Below are positions 48,211-57,027 of a DNA stretch of 64,000 bases, one piece after another. Source of the DNA: Gammaproteobacteria bacterium (GTDB lineage Bacteria; Pseudomonadota; Gammaproteobacteria; Enterobacterales; Neiellaceae); NCBI GenBank assembly GCA_017425245.1, contig JAFOOX010000014.1, positions 1 to 64,000 on the forward strand. Direction: 5' to 3'. The stretch's first letter is position 1. Each line of letters begins with the position of its first letter. Made by a program: the position numbers and the translations under genes. The notes under the pieces were generated by a model, which worked only from the letters and a program-made list of their open reading frames with translations, ran no database searches and was not told where the DNA came from.

Positions 48211-48233
48211 CGCGGGAGGCCAAGCCTCCCGCG
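48211..48233 (-). terminator. Terminator after dksA
   Basis: CGCGGGAGGC, loop CAA, GCCTCCCGCG: a 10-bp perfect stem. On the minus strand it is followed by CTGCTTTTAA. It lies between dksA and gluQ and could reduce read-through to gluQ. Confidence 0.75.
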
Positions 48234-48243
48234 TCTGTGATGG

Positions 48244-48690
48244 TCAGCCGGCCAGCTGCTTTTCCTTGATCTCTGCCAGACTCTTGCAGTCGATGCAGAG
48301 GTCAGCGGTCGGGCGGGCTTCGAGGCGGCGAATGCCAATCTCAACACCACACTCGTCGCAGTAACCGAAATCACCCTCTTCCAGCTTCACTAGCGTCTTC
48401 TCGATCTTTTTGATCAGCTTACGCTCGCGATCACGGGCGCGCAGTTCGAGGCTGAACTCCTCCTCCTGTGCGGCGCGATCGACTGGATCAGGGAAGTTGG
48501 CGGCTTCGTCCTTCATGTGATCCATGGTCCGGTCCACCTCTTCACGCAGCTGGCTGCGCCAGGCTTCGAGGATTTTGCGGAAATGGATACGTTGAGGGGC
48601 ACTCATGTACTCCTCATCCGGCTTTGCCGTGTAGGGCTCGACGCCAGCCAGCGCCAGAATACTCAATTGACCTACTTTGCCCTGCGGCAT
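48244..48690 (-). CDS. dksA: RNA polymerase-binding transcription factor DksA
   Basis: 148 aa. DksA works with ppGpp in the RNA polymerase secondary channel. The coiled-coil region holds the tip acidic residues DPVDRA (near 70). The zinc finger is CDECG...CIDCK (about 115-139), all four Cys present. Its start lies 77 bp from the sfsA stop, the usual order. Confidence 0.97.
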   Translation of the reverse strand: MPQGKVGQLSILALAGVEPYTAKPDEEYMSAPQRIHFRKILEAWRSQLREEVDRTMDHMKDEAANFPDPVDRAAQEEEFSLELRARDRERKLIKKIEKTLVKLEEGDFGYCDECGVEIGIRRLEARPTADLCIDCKSLAEIKEKQLAG

Positions 48691-48767
48691 GGCGGTTCTC
48701 CCACTACCTGATGGCCCCGAAAAATCGGCCGCTAGCTATACCAGAATCAGCCCGCTGCCGCAAACAG

Positions 48768-49496
48768 TCAGGGCTGGTTTGCTGGCCCTTCTCCCGTTGC
48801 AGGGTGGCAGATCGTGACCGCTGCCTCAAGGCCAAGATTAGTGGGGGCAATGGCGGCACGCCAGCCAAGAAACTCGACGCCCGCCGTCTTTGCCCGTTGC
48901 CAGGCAGCGCCATAGGCCGGGTCGATGGCCACCGCCGGGGCAACGTGGGTGATGGCGCTGTGGCCGGCAAGCAGCAGCAGGATGGCGCGCCGGCCGCCGG
49001 CGGCCACCGCCGCCAGTTCGTCCAGATGTTTACGCGCCCGTTCGCTGCGGGTGTCGGGGAACAGGCCGAGGCCACCACCGACGTGCAGGGTGACGCTCTT
49101 TACCTCGATCAGGGTGTGGGGGGCGTGGCGTTCGCCCAGGGCAAAATCGAAGCGCGAGTCGCCTTCGCGGACCTCGCGCCAGAATGGCCCTTCCAGCCCC
49201 GGCAGCCGACCAGCACTGAGCGCTTCGGCCACCAGCTGGTTGGCGCGTTGGGTGTTGATGATGATCTGGGCGCCGCTGCTGTCGACCGCCAGCTCCCAAC
49301 TACCCGGCAGTTTGCGCTTGGGGTTGGTTACCGGCTGATACCAGACTTCAAAGCCGGGTTCGGCACAGCCGGTCATGGCCCCGGTGTTGGCGCAGTGGAG
49401 GGTCAGCGGTCGGCCATCGGCGCACACCACATCGGCAAAAAATCGCTGATAGCGGCGCACTAGGGTGGCACGCTGCAGCGGTGGGTCAAAGTGCAT
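48768..49496 (-). CDS. sfsA: Sugar fermentation stimulation protein A
   Basis: 242 aa from ATG 49496 (MHFDPPLQRATLVRRYQRF). The open frame continues upstream antisense to pepB, but family alignment and the natural start place it here. SfsA is a nuclease-like, DNA-binding protein with PD-(D/E)XK relatives: DFALGERHAPHTLIEVKSVT and FPDTRSERARKHL are typical. Its cellular role is unclear. Confidence 0.94.
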   Translation of the reverse strand: MHFDPPLQRATLVRRYQRFFADVVCADGRPLTLHCANTGAMTGCAEPGFEVWYQPVTNPKRKLPGSWELAVDSSGAQIIINTQRANQLVAEALSAGRLPGLEGPFWREVREGDSRFDFALGERHAPHTLIEVKSVTLHVGGGLGLFPDTRSERARKHLDELAAVAAGGRRAILLLLAGHSAITHVAPAVAIDPAYGAAWQRAKTAGVEFLGWRAAIAPTNLGLEAAVTICHPATGEGPANQP

Positions 49497-49553
49497 GAGC
49501 TTGGCGCCGGCAGTGGTTACACTGGGGGCCGATTGTGCGCATGGAGTAACGTA

Positions 49554-50849
49554 GTGACCAGCCCTGACCTGATTGTTGCCCTGACTCTCGACGCTCCTGC
49601 CGCCCCCTGGCCGGCCAGTTCGCTGGTGACCATTGGCGATGATGGGGCGCGCATCCATCTGCCGGCAGCGGTCGCAGCGCAGCCGCGGCGGGTGCAGCAG
49701 GCGGCGCGCCGGCTGGCCGGCTTGGGCTACAGCCACGCCCGGCTCGATGGCGTGCTGTGGAGCGAGGCGCTGCAATGGGCCTTCGCCCAGGGCTTTGCCC
49801 GGCCTCAGCCAGCCGTCAGCCTGCAGTTCTGCAACGATGTGGCCCCGGCCCTGGAACAGCGCTGGCGCATGGCCGAATGGCTGCGGCGCATGACTCATCT
49901 GTCGCCCGCCCAATGCCCGCCGCTCTATCTGGCCGAGCAGGCGGAGCAGCTGATCCGCGAACTGGCCCCGGCCGGTAGTGTTACTGCCCAGCGTTGGGAG
50001 GGGGATGAGCTGGCCGACGCCGGCTTTGTCGGCATCCATCAGGTGGGGGTGGGTAGCGTCAACCCGCCGGTGCTGCTGCGGCTGGATATCAACCCCGGTG
50101 GCGATCCCCAAGCAATGGTGACCACGGTGCTGGTAGGTAAGGGCATCACCTTCGACTCTGGCGGTTACAGCATGAAGACCAGCCAGGGGATGCTGCACAT
50201 GAAGGCCGACATGGGCGGTGCCGCCACCGTCACCGCCGCCCTTGGCCTGGCCCTGCTGCAGGGGCTGCAGCAGCGGGTGCAGCTGATCCTCTGCTGCGCC
50301 GAGAATCTGGTGTCGGAGCGCGCCTACAAGCTGGGCGATATCCTGCGCTACCGCAACGGGGTCAGTGTCGAGGTGGTCAACACCGATGCGGAAGGGCGGC
50401 TGGTGCTGGCCGATGGCCTGCTGCTGGCGGCCGAGGCCTGCCCCAAACGGATCATCGATGCCGCCACCCTGACCGGGGCAGCGGTGGTTGCCCTCGGCAA
50501 TGACTACAACGCCCTGTTCGCCCTCGATGACAACGCCGCCGCTGCGGCCCTGGCCACCGCAGCCGCCGTGGGCGAGCCGTTGTGGCGCCTGCCGCTGGCC
50601 AGCTGGCACCGCGACCAGTGCCCGAGTGAATACGCCATCACCGCCAACAGCCGGCCAGTACCGGGCGGCGGCCCCGGTGGCGCCAGCAATGCGGCCGGCT
50701 TCCTGTCGCGTTTCGTGCCGACCGAAGGTTGCGGCTGGCTCCATTTCGATCTGGCCGCCAGTTACCGCGACAGCGGCAACGGCCTGTGGCCGACCGGAGC
50801 CACGGCGCTGGGCATGGCCACCATCGCGGCCCTGCTGGCCGTGAACTAA
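49554..50849 (+). CDS. pepB: Peptidase B (M17 leucyl aminopeptidase family)
   Basis: 431 aa from GTG 49554, with GGAG about 7 nt upstream. A cytosolic dimetal aminopeptidase. Metal-binding and catalytic motifs: VGKGITFDSGGYSMKT, MKADMGGAA and NTDAEGRLVLADGL, the M17 signature. The C-terminal LHFDLAASY is typical of PepB. It is divergent from sfsA. Confidence 0.93.
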   Translation: MTSPDLIVALTLDAPAAPWPASSLVTIGDDGARIHLPAAVAAQPRRVQQAARRLAGLGYSHARLDGVLWSEALQWAFAQGFARPQPAVSLQFCNDVAPALEQRWRMAEWLRRMTHLSPAQCPPLYLAEQAEQLIRELAPAGSVTAQRWEGDELADAGFVGIHQVGVGSVNPPVLLRLDINPGGDPQAMVTTVLVGKGITFDSGGYSMKTSQGMLHMKADMGGAATVTAALGLALLQGLQQRVQLILCCAENLVSERAYKLGDILRYRNGVSVEVVNTDAEGRLVLADGLLLAAEACPKRIIDAATLTGAAVVALGNDYNALFALDDNAAAAALATAAAVGEPLWRLPLASWHRDQCPSEYAITANSRPVPGGGPGGASNAAGFLSRFVPTEGCGWLHFDLAASYRDSGNGLWPTGATALGMATIAALLAVN

Positions 50850-50883
50850 GGTTCTGAACATCACACACTTGGGAGTACTGCGG

Positions 50884-51204
50884 GTGGAACCACAACACTG
50901 GACCTTGGACGAGCTCTGTGACCACGCCTTCGACCTGTTTGAAGAGCTGGCCGCCGATAACCTGAAAGAGGCCGAATTGGCGCTCTATCAGCAGCAGTAC
51001 GACGCCAACGGCTTTGTCGACATCAACGAGCCGGGCGCCGATTGGGCCGAGATCTGCAACCTCGATCCCGAGCTGCATGTTGAGGCGGTGGTGGGCATTG
51101 AGGAGATGGACGGCCAGCCGGAGCGACTGCTGTGCCGCATGTTGCTCAGCCGCGACAAGGAAGACACCGAAGTGCATGCACTGTGGGCCGGCGTCAGCAA
51201 CTAA
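50884..51204 (+). CDS. dsDNA-mimic protein (DUF440, HI1450/YciU family)
   Basis: 106 aa from GTG 50884, with GGGAG 8 nt upstream; TTG 50869 is the longer alternative. Very acidic, with AFDLFEELAADNLKEAEL and PGADWAEICNLDPELHVEAV matching YciU. HI1450 mimics DNA charge and binds HU. It lies 34 bp after pepB and may be co-transcribed. Confidence 0.88.
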   Translation: MEPQHWTLDELCDHAFDLFEELAADNLKEAELALYQQQYDANGFVDINEPGADWAEICNLDPELHVEAVVGIEEMDGQPERLLCRMLLSRDKEDTEVHALWAGVSN

Positions 51205-51228
51205 GGCCCCGCCGGGCAGCATAAACAG

Positions 51229-51252
51229 CAACAGCCGCAGTTGCGGCTGTTG
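51229..51252. terminator. Intrinsic terminator hairpin
   Basis: CAACAGCCGC, loop AGTT, GCGGCTGTTG: a perfect 10-bp stem between the convergent DUF440 and lipoprotein genes. No strong U-run follows on the plus strand. Confidence 0.6.
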
Positions 51253-51274
51253 GCGAAGGGGGTGGCGGTCGCTG

Positions 51275-51871
51275 TTATTGGGCGCTGCCGATCACCAGTC
51301 CTTCGGCGGCCCACTGCTGGCTGGTGCCATCGGCCAGTTTCTTCACGCTGTCAGCGATCTTGCGTGGGTTGGTGATCTCACCGTTGCCACTCCATACCAG
51401 TTTGTCGTCGGTCAGGCTGTAGAGCGACAGCTCAAAGGCGACCACTTCGCGCGTTTCCACGTCACTGGTACTGATCGCCCAGCCACTGCGCATGCCACCC
51501 CAGAAGCCGGCGCGGCCGAAGGTGGCCGACGGGGTGCTGACAATCTCCTGCTTGCTGCCCACCAGCCGCATCACCAGCGCGTGGCTGTAACCGGCATCGC
51601 GCACCTTGGCCTTGGCTGCTGGCAGATCCTTGAGCAGCGCGTCATCAAGCAGATCGTAGGAGGCACTGCCCTTGATCACCGGCAGGCTGGCTACCCACTG
51701 CTCTTCGGCAATGCGGCGGTCGGCCGGGGTGGCGAGGTTGGCCAGCACCAGGGTTTTGCTGAACTGAATCGGCTTGCTGCCCTTGGGATCGCTCCAGCTC
51801 TCGGTAATGGGGTTGATGGCACAGGCACTGAGCAGCAGGGCGGCACAGGCGAGCAGGCAGCGGCGAAACAT
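51275..51871 (-). CDS. Predicted outer-membrane lipoprotein
   Basis: 198 aa from ATG 51871; the frame runs further upstream without sense. The lipoprotein signal LLACAALLLSAC places Cys near 17. The mature part has QFSKTLVLANLATPADRRIA and EVVAFELSLYSLTDDKLVWS, which recalls DUF4136-type proteins, but I cannot assign a family. Alone in its block. Confidence 0.75.
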   Translation of the reverse strand: MFRRCLLACAALLLSACAINPITESWSDPKGSKPIQFSKTLVLANLATPADRRIAEEQWVASLPVIKGSASYDLLDDALLKDLPAAKAKVRDAGYSHALVMRLVGSKQEIVSTPSATFGRAGFWGGMRSGWAISTSDVETREVVAFELSLYSLTDDKLVWSGNGEITNPRKIADSVKKLADGTSQQWAAEGLVIGSAQ

Positions 51872-51909
51872 GGCGGGCTCCAGAACAGCAGCGGGTTGAC
51901 GCCTCAAGC

Positions 51910-52199
51910 CTACACCAGCGCTGGCGGGCCAGCATAGTCCGGCTGCGGGTTGGGCAGCCACAGGCTGACACAGAGGCCGCCGCCATCGCGGTTGGCGAGG
52001 CGGATGCGACCATCGTGGGCTTCGACAATGTCGCGGCAGAGGGCGAGGCCAAGACCGGTGCCATCGCGCTTGGTCGAGTAAAACGGCAGCAGCGCCTAGG
52101 CCAGTAGCAGGGCGGCAGCGGCCGGTCCTGGCCACTGGTATCGCGCAGCGGGGTGAAACGGGGTTCGCTGACCGGGGTCAGCTGGGGTAATGACGACAT
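51910..52199 (-). pseudogene. Histidine kinase remnant with large internal deletion
   Basis: The 3' part (52095-51910) encodes PFYSTKRDGTGLGLALCRDI, then VEAHDGRIRLANRDGGG and CVSLWLP and a stop: the G2-box end of a sensor kinase ATPase domain. The 5' part begins at ATG 52199 with strong GGAGG upstream and reads MSSLPQLTPVSEPRFTPLRD for about 30 codons in another frame. The dimerisation domain, N-box and G1-box are missing. A kinase gene has apparently collapsed by an out-of-frame deletion. A GC-rich hairpin (52310-52333) and no gene occupy the rest up to 52430. Confidence 0.75.
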
Positions 52200-52430
52200 G
52201 CATGCCTCCAACAGCTGGGACAGCGCTACCAAGGTTCATGCCGCCTGCTAGTGTCTTTAAAAATGAATGGGTTAGTCGCAAGTTACGGTTGGCGAACTGT
52301 CCGTTCTGGCTGTCCGCTGCGCGTCGCGGACAGTGATGACCGGTGCAATCTGGTGTGGATCAACGGCAGCTGCCGTACCAGGGTTTATGCTTGATCAGGT
52401 CAGCCGTCAGGGCGCTGGGAGCCGCTGGTG

Positions 52431-53465
52431 ATGAGGTGGATGCGATCTGTGGTGGTGGCTGGCGTCATCGCGCTGCTGCTGGCGGGTGGCGTGGCCGCCG
52501 AGCCTGTGCGGCTGCTGTTTATCGATACCCAAGCGGGGGCTCCCTATGACGATGCGCGTCAGGCCACCGTTAATGAGTTACGTCGGCTGCTATCAGCGGG
52601 TGGCAGAAGGCTTGAGGTCCAGCATTACTCGCTGCAGCACTATGACGGCATCGCCACCCGTATTTGGCACAGCCTGGGTGAGGCGGAAAGACACCATGAT
52701 GCGGTAGTGGTTAACGGCACCATGGCCGCTCAGGCTTTTCGCGCCCTGGCCAAAGACCAGCCGCAGCAGCGTTTCTTTTTTCTGGCTGTGACTGATCCGG
52801 TAGGGCTGGGGTTGATCGATAGCTTTGACCATCCACCATCGGCCAACTTCACCGGTGTCTCCTACCCGGTACCGGTGCGCGAGCGGTTGCGCCTGCTGCG
52901 TGCGGTGATGCCCAAGGCGCGCACCATTGGCCTTATCTACGCCGACATGCCGCAGTCGCACAGCTACAGGCATTGGCTGGAAGCGGCGCTGGCCGAACCC
53001 GAGTTCCGCGATCTCAAGGTGATCTATCGTCAGATCCCCTTTGTGCCCAGCGACGGCGGTCAGCAGCGGATGGCGCGGCTGGCCGCAGCAGAGGCGCAGC
53101 AACTGGATGGTCTGGTAGATCTGTTTCTGGCGCCCAACGATCAGTTGGGGGTGCAGCCCTATTTCGCCCAGGCGCTGGCGACGGTGATTAGTAAACCCTT
53201 GATGGGGGTGGGCGAGCGCGATGTGCGCGAAGGCTGGGGGGCCGCCTTTACCATCTATGCCGATCAGGCCGAGGCCGGAAGGCAGCTGGCCGAGATGCTG
53301 TTTCGCTATGTCAGTGGCACTCCCTTTGCCGAGATTCGGCCGCAGCCACCACGTAAGTTTGGGGTGCTCTATGATCCGGTGCTCAGCCAGCGCTTCGGGC
53401 TGAAACAGCTTCAGCTGCCATTGGTGCCGGTTAAGGACGCTGCCGCAACGGCTGTGGATGAGTGA
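52431..53465 (+). CDS. ABC-type substrate-binding protein (COG2984-like), orphan
   Basis: 344 aa from ATG 52431; a GTG one codon earlier is possible. Signal peptide (SVVVAGVIALLLAGGVAAEP), then a two-lobed binding fold: AVVVNGTMAAQAF, VSYPVPVRERLRLLRAVMPK, TIGLIYADMPQSH and GVGERDVREGWGAAFTIYAD. No permease or ATPase is nearby. With a histidine-kinase remnant 230 bp away it may once have been a sensor's periplasmic partner. Confidence 0.8.
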   Translation: MRWMRSVVVAGVIALLLAGGVAAEPVRLLFIDTQAGAPYDDARQATVNELRRLLSAGGRRLEVQHYSLQHYDGIATRIWHSLGEAERHHDAVVVNGTMAAQAFRALAKDQPQQRFFFLAVTDPVGLGLIDSFDHPPSANFTGVSYPVPVRERLRLLRAVMPKARTIGLIYADMPQSHSYRHWLEAALAEPEFRDLKVIYRQIPFVPSDGGQQRMARLAAAEAQQLDGLVDLFLAPNDQLGVQPYFAQALATVISKPLMGVGERDVREGWGAAFTIYADQAEAGRQLAEMLFRYVSGTPFAEIRPQPPRKFGVLYDPVLSQRFGLKQLQLPLVPVKDAAATAVDE

Positions 53466-53551
53466 TCGGCAGCTGACGGGTGATGGTTGCTGGTGGCATC
53501 TCTCACGCAGGTTTAATCTATGAAAACGTTTGAGCGGTCGAAAACCATAGT

Positions 53552-54499
53552 ATGAGCCTATTGAATATCTCCCTACGTGACCTCGAGTACCTGCTCGCTC
53601 TCCATCAGCATGGCCATTTTGGCCGGGCCGCCGAGGCGTGCCATGTGTCGCAACCGACCCTCTCTGGCCAGCTGGCCAAGCTAGAGGAGCAGCTGGGTTT
53701 GCTGCTGGTCGATCGCAGCCGTCGCCAGATCCGCTTTACTGCGGCCGGTGAGGCGCTGATTGGCCGGGCCCATAAAATCGTGCGCGATGTGCAGGAGCTG
53801 GTGGATGAGGCTCGCCGCTGGCAGGACCCGCTGGCCGGCGAGCTGCGCCTGGGCATCATTCCGACCGTGGCCCCCTATCTGTTGCCACTGCTGCTGGCCG
53901 GTCAGGAGCGCGACCTGCCGCAGCTGACCCTGATCCTGCGTGAGGCCCAGACCGATGCATTGGTAGCGGCACTGGAGGCGGGTGAGCTGGATGCGCTGGT
54001 GGTGGCGGAGCTGCCACGGCTGGCGCCTTATGCCAAGGCGCCGCTCTACGACGAGCCAATGTTGCTGGCCACCGCACCCAGCCACCCGCTGGCAGGAGAC
54101 GACGCGCTTGATCAGCAGGCACTGGAGGGACGCCAGCTACTGATGCTGGAGGATGGCCACTGCTTGCGCGATCAAGCCTTGGGGTATTGTGCTGGTGGCG
54201 GTGGCGCTGAAGACACCAGCTTTCGTGCGACCAGCCTGGAGACGCTGCGCCAGCTGGTGGCCAGCGGCCGCGGCATCACCCTGTTGCCGGCCCTTGCCGC
54301 CAAGGCCGAAGGAGGGGGGGCGGTCTGCTATCGCCGCTTCACTCTGCCTCAGCCCGCACGTCGTATCGTATTGCTGTGGCGGCGGGGAGCGGGGCTCGAT
54401 CGCACCTGCCGGCCACTGGCGGCGATGATCAGCGACGTGGTCAAGCCGCAGTTGGCTGGTTATAGTTCAACCACTGTTGATTCGGAACCTGTCGTTTAA
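53552..54499 (+). CDS. oxyR: Hydrogen peroxide-sensing regulator OxyR
   Basis: 315 aa LysR-type regulator. The HTH covers about 5-65 (FGRAAEACHVSQPTLSGQLA). The redox pair is intact in MLEDGHCLRDQALGYC, equivalent to E. coli Cys199 and Cys208, which form the activating disulfide. The late SLETLRQLVASGRGITLLP segment is typical. I see no good Shine-Dalgarno at ATG 53552. It lies 86 bp after the solute-binding protein gene. Confidence 0.94.
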   Translation: MSLLNISLRDLEYLLALHQHGHFGRAAEACHVSQPTLSGQLAKLEEQLGLLLVDRSRRQIRFTAAGEALIGRAHKIVRDVQELVDEARRWQDPLAGELRLGIIPTVAPYLLPLLLAGQERDLPQLTLILREAQTDALVAALEAGELDALVVAELPRLAPYAKAPLYDEPMLLATAPSHPLAGDDALDQQALEGRQLLMLEDGHCLRDQALGYCAGGGGAEDTSFRATSLETLRQLVASGRGITLLPALAAKAEGGGAVCYRRFTLPQPARRIVLLWRRGAGLDRTCRPLAAMISDVVKPQLAGYSSTTVDSEPVV

Positions 54500-54512
54500 A
54501 GGGAGCAGGGCT

Positions 54513-54803
54513 ATGCTGACTATTGAAGAGCGTCGCAATTTTTACCGCATGATGGTCGATGCTGCTGTCACCCTCAAAGTGGCCAACAGCGCTCCGATCA
54601 GCGGCAAGTGTCTGGATCTGTCGGCGACCGGTCTTGGTGTTCTCACCAGCGAGTCGCTGGAGATGGGGGCGGCCGTAGCGGTAGTGCTGGAGTCCTCCGA
54701 TCGTCTGGTGCCGCCACTTCACGCTCAGGCGCGGGTGGTTAGGGTCAGTGCTCAAGGCGATGGCTCGTGGCAGCTCGGGCTGGAAATTCTGGAGATGCGT
54801 TAA
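54513..54803 (+). CDS. PilZ-domain c-di-GMP-binding protein
   Basis: 96 aa from ATG 54513 with GGGAG upstream. A single PilZ domain: the RxxxR motif in RRNFYRM (residues 7-13) and the (D/N)xSxxG motif in DLSATGLGV near 36-44, so c-di-GMP binding is expected. It starts 13 bp after oxyR. Together with the HD-GYP gene at 57028 it places c-di-GMP turnover and reading near the pil operon. Confidence 0.9.
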   Translation: MLTIEERRNFYRMMVDAAVTLKVANSAPISGKCLDLSATGLGVLTSESLEMGAAVAVVLESSDRLVPPLHAQARVVRVSAQGDGSWQLGLEILEMR

Positions 54804-54823
54804 CCTAAGGGTTGAGGTGGTTG

Positions 54824-55747
54824 ATGACACGTGGCTGGCTTGCGCTGCTATTGACGCTGCTTGTGTCGCCGGTGTTCGCCGAACCGGCGCCAGACGTGGC
54901 ACTGGTGCTGATGGGGCAGACTCACAGCTACTGGAGTGCACTGAGGCGCGGCGTAGAGTTTGCCGCCAGCGAGCAGGGGCTCAAGGTTATTAACCTCGAT
55001 CCTGAGTTCGAAAATCAGATCGATAGCCAGCGTGGCTTGGTGCGTCGGGCAGTGCGTCTCGGTGTACGCGGCATCATCATCGCCCCTAATGATCAGCATG
55101 GCCTGATGGACGAACTGCGCCTTGCCCGCGTCGCTGGAGTGCGGGTCGTGGTGGTTGATTCAGCGGCAGGTCAGTTACTTGACGGTTTTGTTGCCAGCGA
55201 TAATCAGATCGCCGGTGCAGCGATGGGTCGTTATCTGCGTCAACAGCTCTCGGCCAGCAGCCGCTTGGTGGTGATGTGTGGGCCGCTGACCGTTGGCTCG
55301 CTGGCGGGGCGTTATGCCGGGGTGACGGCAGAGCTCGGAGTCGGTATGCGCCTTACCAGTATTAGCGAGAATTTGCTGCTGGTCAGTGAGTCCCAACGGT
55401 ACCTGCAACCCTATACCCAGAGTTTGCTTGATGCTGATGCGGTGTTCGCCTGTAATGAGAGCGCCACCGAGGCGATGCTCGCGTTCTTTGAACGACAGCC
55501 CAAGGAGAGTTGGCCGGAGCTTTACGGCTACGATATGTCGCCATCGTTGCTGCAGCGGTTGGAGCGGCATGAATTGCAAGCGGTGATGATTCAGGATCCC
55601 TTTGTCATGGGTGCTACGGCCGTGGATCAGCTGCGTCAGGTATGGCAAGGGGGCAAAGCCGAAGTGCGTGCTGTACCCACCCATCTTGTCGATAGCGCCG
55701 CGCTCAATGATCCCCAAGTGCGGCGGATCATTGGTCGCCAGTTGTAG
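54824..55747 (+). CDS. Periplasmic sugar-binding-like protein, orphan
   Basis: 307 aa from ATG 54824; a TTG four codons earlier is the longer option. Signal peptide (GWLALLLTLLVSPVFAEP), then the Peripla_BP_4 (ribose-binding) fold: YWSALRRGVEFAASEQGLKV, IIIAPNDQHGLMD, VVVVDSAAG and VFACNESATEAMLAFF. No transporter components are adjacent, so it may feed a sensor or a distant permease. It follows the PilZ gene by 20 bp. Confidence 0.8.
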   Translation: MTRGWLALLLTLLVSPVFAEPAPDVALVLMGQTHSYWSALRRGVEFAASEQGLKVINLDPEFENQIDSQRGLVRRAVRLGVRGIIIAPNDQHGLMDELRLARVAGVRVVVVDSAAGQLLDGFVASDNQIAGAAMGRYLRQQLSASSRLVVMCGPLTVGSLAGRYAGVTAELGVGMRLTSISENLLLVSESQRYLQPYTQSLLDADAVFACNESATEAMLAFFERQPKESWPELYGYDMSPSLLQRLERHELQAVMIQDPFVMGATAVDQLRQVWQGGKAEVRAVPTHLVDSAALNDPQVRRIIGRQL

Positions 55748-55779
55748 TTGGGGGCGTTGGTAACCTCGATCCCGGATCC

Positions 55780-56844
55780 TTATTTGTCGTAAGCCGTGGC
55801 GCTGATGTTATGTATCGCCAGATCAGCACCGCGATGTTCATCGTCCTCTGACAGTCTCAGGGCACTGATTGTACGCACGGCTCCGTAGACCAGCAGGCCG
55901 CCGACAAAGGCGATCCCGCCCCATACCCCGCACAGGCCTTGGAGCGGCCACAGCGCCGACAGCCAGCGCACCCAGCGGGTGCATCAGATCGGAGCCAGCA
56001 CAGACCGCCACCAGACCGGCCAGCGGGCCATTGTGAATGAAACCAGGGTCATTGCGGCCGAGGACCATCGCTACCAGCGTGCCGCCCACCATTGCCATCA
56101 GCGAGTTCAGCGCCACCAGGCCGCTGATGCCGTTAATCTGCTGTGCCGACATGACGTTAAAGCCGAACCAGCCGACGGCGAGGATCCAGGCACCGAGGGC
56201 CAGCATCGGAATGTTGGACGGGGCAAAGCCGTGGGTTTGGCCATTCTTGATCCGGCCACGGCGCATGCCGAGCAGGATCACGGCGGCCAGTCCGATCCAG
56301 CCACCGACGGCAAGGACCACCACCGAACCGGCAAAGTCATGGGAGGGGGCGCCAAAGGTATCGGTCAGCCATTGCTGTGCACCATAGTTGCCGTTCCAGA
56401 CCAGGCCTTCAAAAAAGGGATAGATAATGGCCACCACCAGAAATGAGCAGCACAGCATCGGGTAAAAGCGTGCGCGCTCGGCCACGCCGCCGCTGACAAT
56501 GGCCGGAATGGCGACAGCGAAGGTGAGCAGGAAGAAAAACTTGACCAGCCCGTAGCTCTGCTGGCCGGTCAGCTCAGTGGCTGGAGCGAAGAAGTTGTGG
56601 TCATAAGCGATGGTGTAACCGATGAAGAAGTAAGCCAGGGTCGAGACCGCGAAATCGGTGAGGATCTTGACCAGCGCACTAACCTGGTTGTTCTCGCGCA
56701 CCGTGCCCAGTTCGAGAAAGGCAAAGCCGGAGAGTGCATGGCCAGCACCATGATGTGGCCAGCACCATGATGGCGCCCCCCCAACACAAACAGGGTATTG
56801 GTGCTCTGCACCAGCTGTTCGACAGCACTGTTCACTTCAACCAC
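55780..56844 (-). pseudogene. amt: Ammonium transporter (amt), frameshifted and partly deleted
   Basis: The middle reads cleanly as an Amt protein (from RENNQVSALVKILTDFAVST to GSDLMHPLGALAVGAVA, 56701 to about 55960). The N-terminus (MVEVNSAVEQLVQSTNTLFVL, start 56844) is broken by an extra G in a 7-G run, a 17-bp tandem duplication (56739-56755 and 56756-56772) and a 2-bp TC insertion. The C-terminus switches frame to LWPLQGLCGVWGGIAF, lacks about two helices, and ends with ISALRLSEDDEHRGADLAIH in that frame. Several independent lesions make a working transporter impossible. Confidence 0.9.
56739..56772. repeat. 17-bp perfect tandem duplication in the amt pseudogene
   Basis: TGGCCAGCACCATGATG occurs twice without a gap. 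Together with the extra base in the adjacent 7-C run (76-82 of 567xx) it nearly restores the frame (+18), but a 2-bp insertion just downstream shifts it again. Confidence 0.95.
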
Positions 56845-57027
56845 AGCAAACCTCCAGGGTGGAGGCTGCCCTCGGGACAGCCAAGATCAGGCCGCATCCA
56901 AGGTCAGGGCGGACGCTGTATTGCGCCAAACAGGTGCAGCGGCGCGTGGGCCAATGTCGAACGCGGCAAGGGTGGTGCTCGGCGATGGCAGCACTGCTGT
57001 ACTGAGGTGACGCGCCGTTGAGGGAAG

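Noticed and set aside
48768-50864. 698-codon minus-strand frame extending sfsA across pepB
   Set aside because: Only the last 242 codons match SfsA; the rest is antisense to pepB, which has intact M17 motifs.
52310-52333. CTGTCCGC/GCGGACAG hairpin as a terminator
   Set aside because: The stem is good, but there is no T-run on either side and no gene ends next to it.
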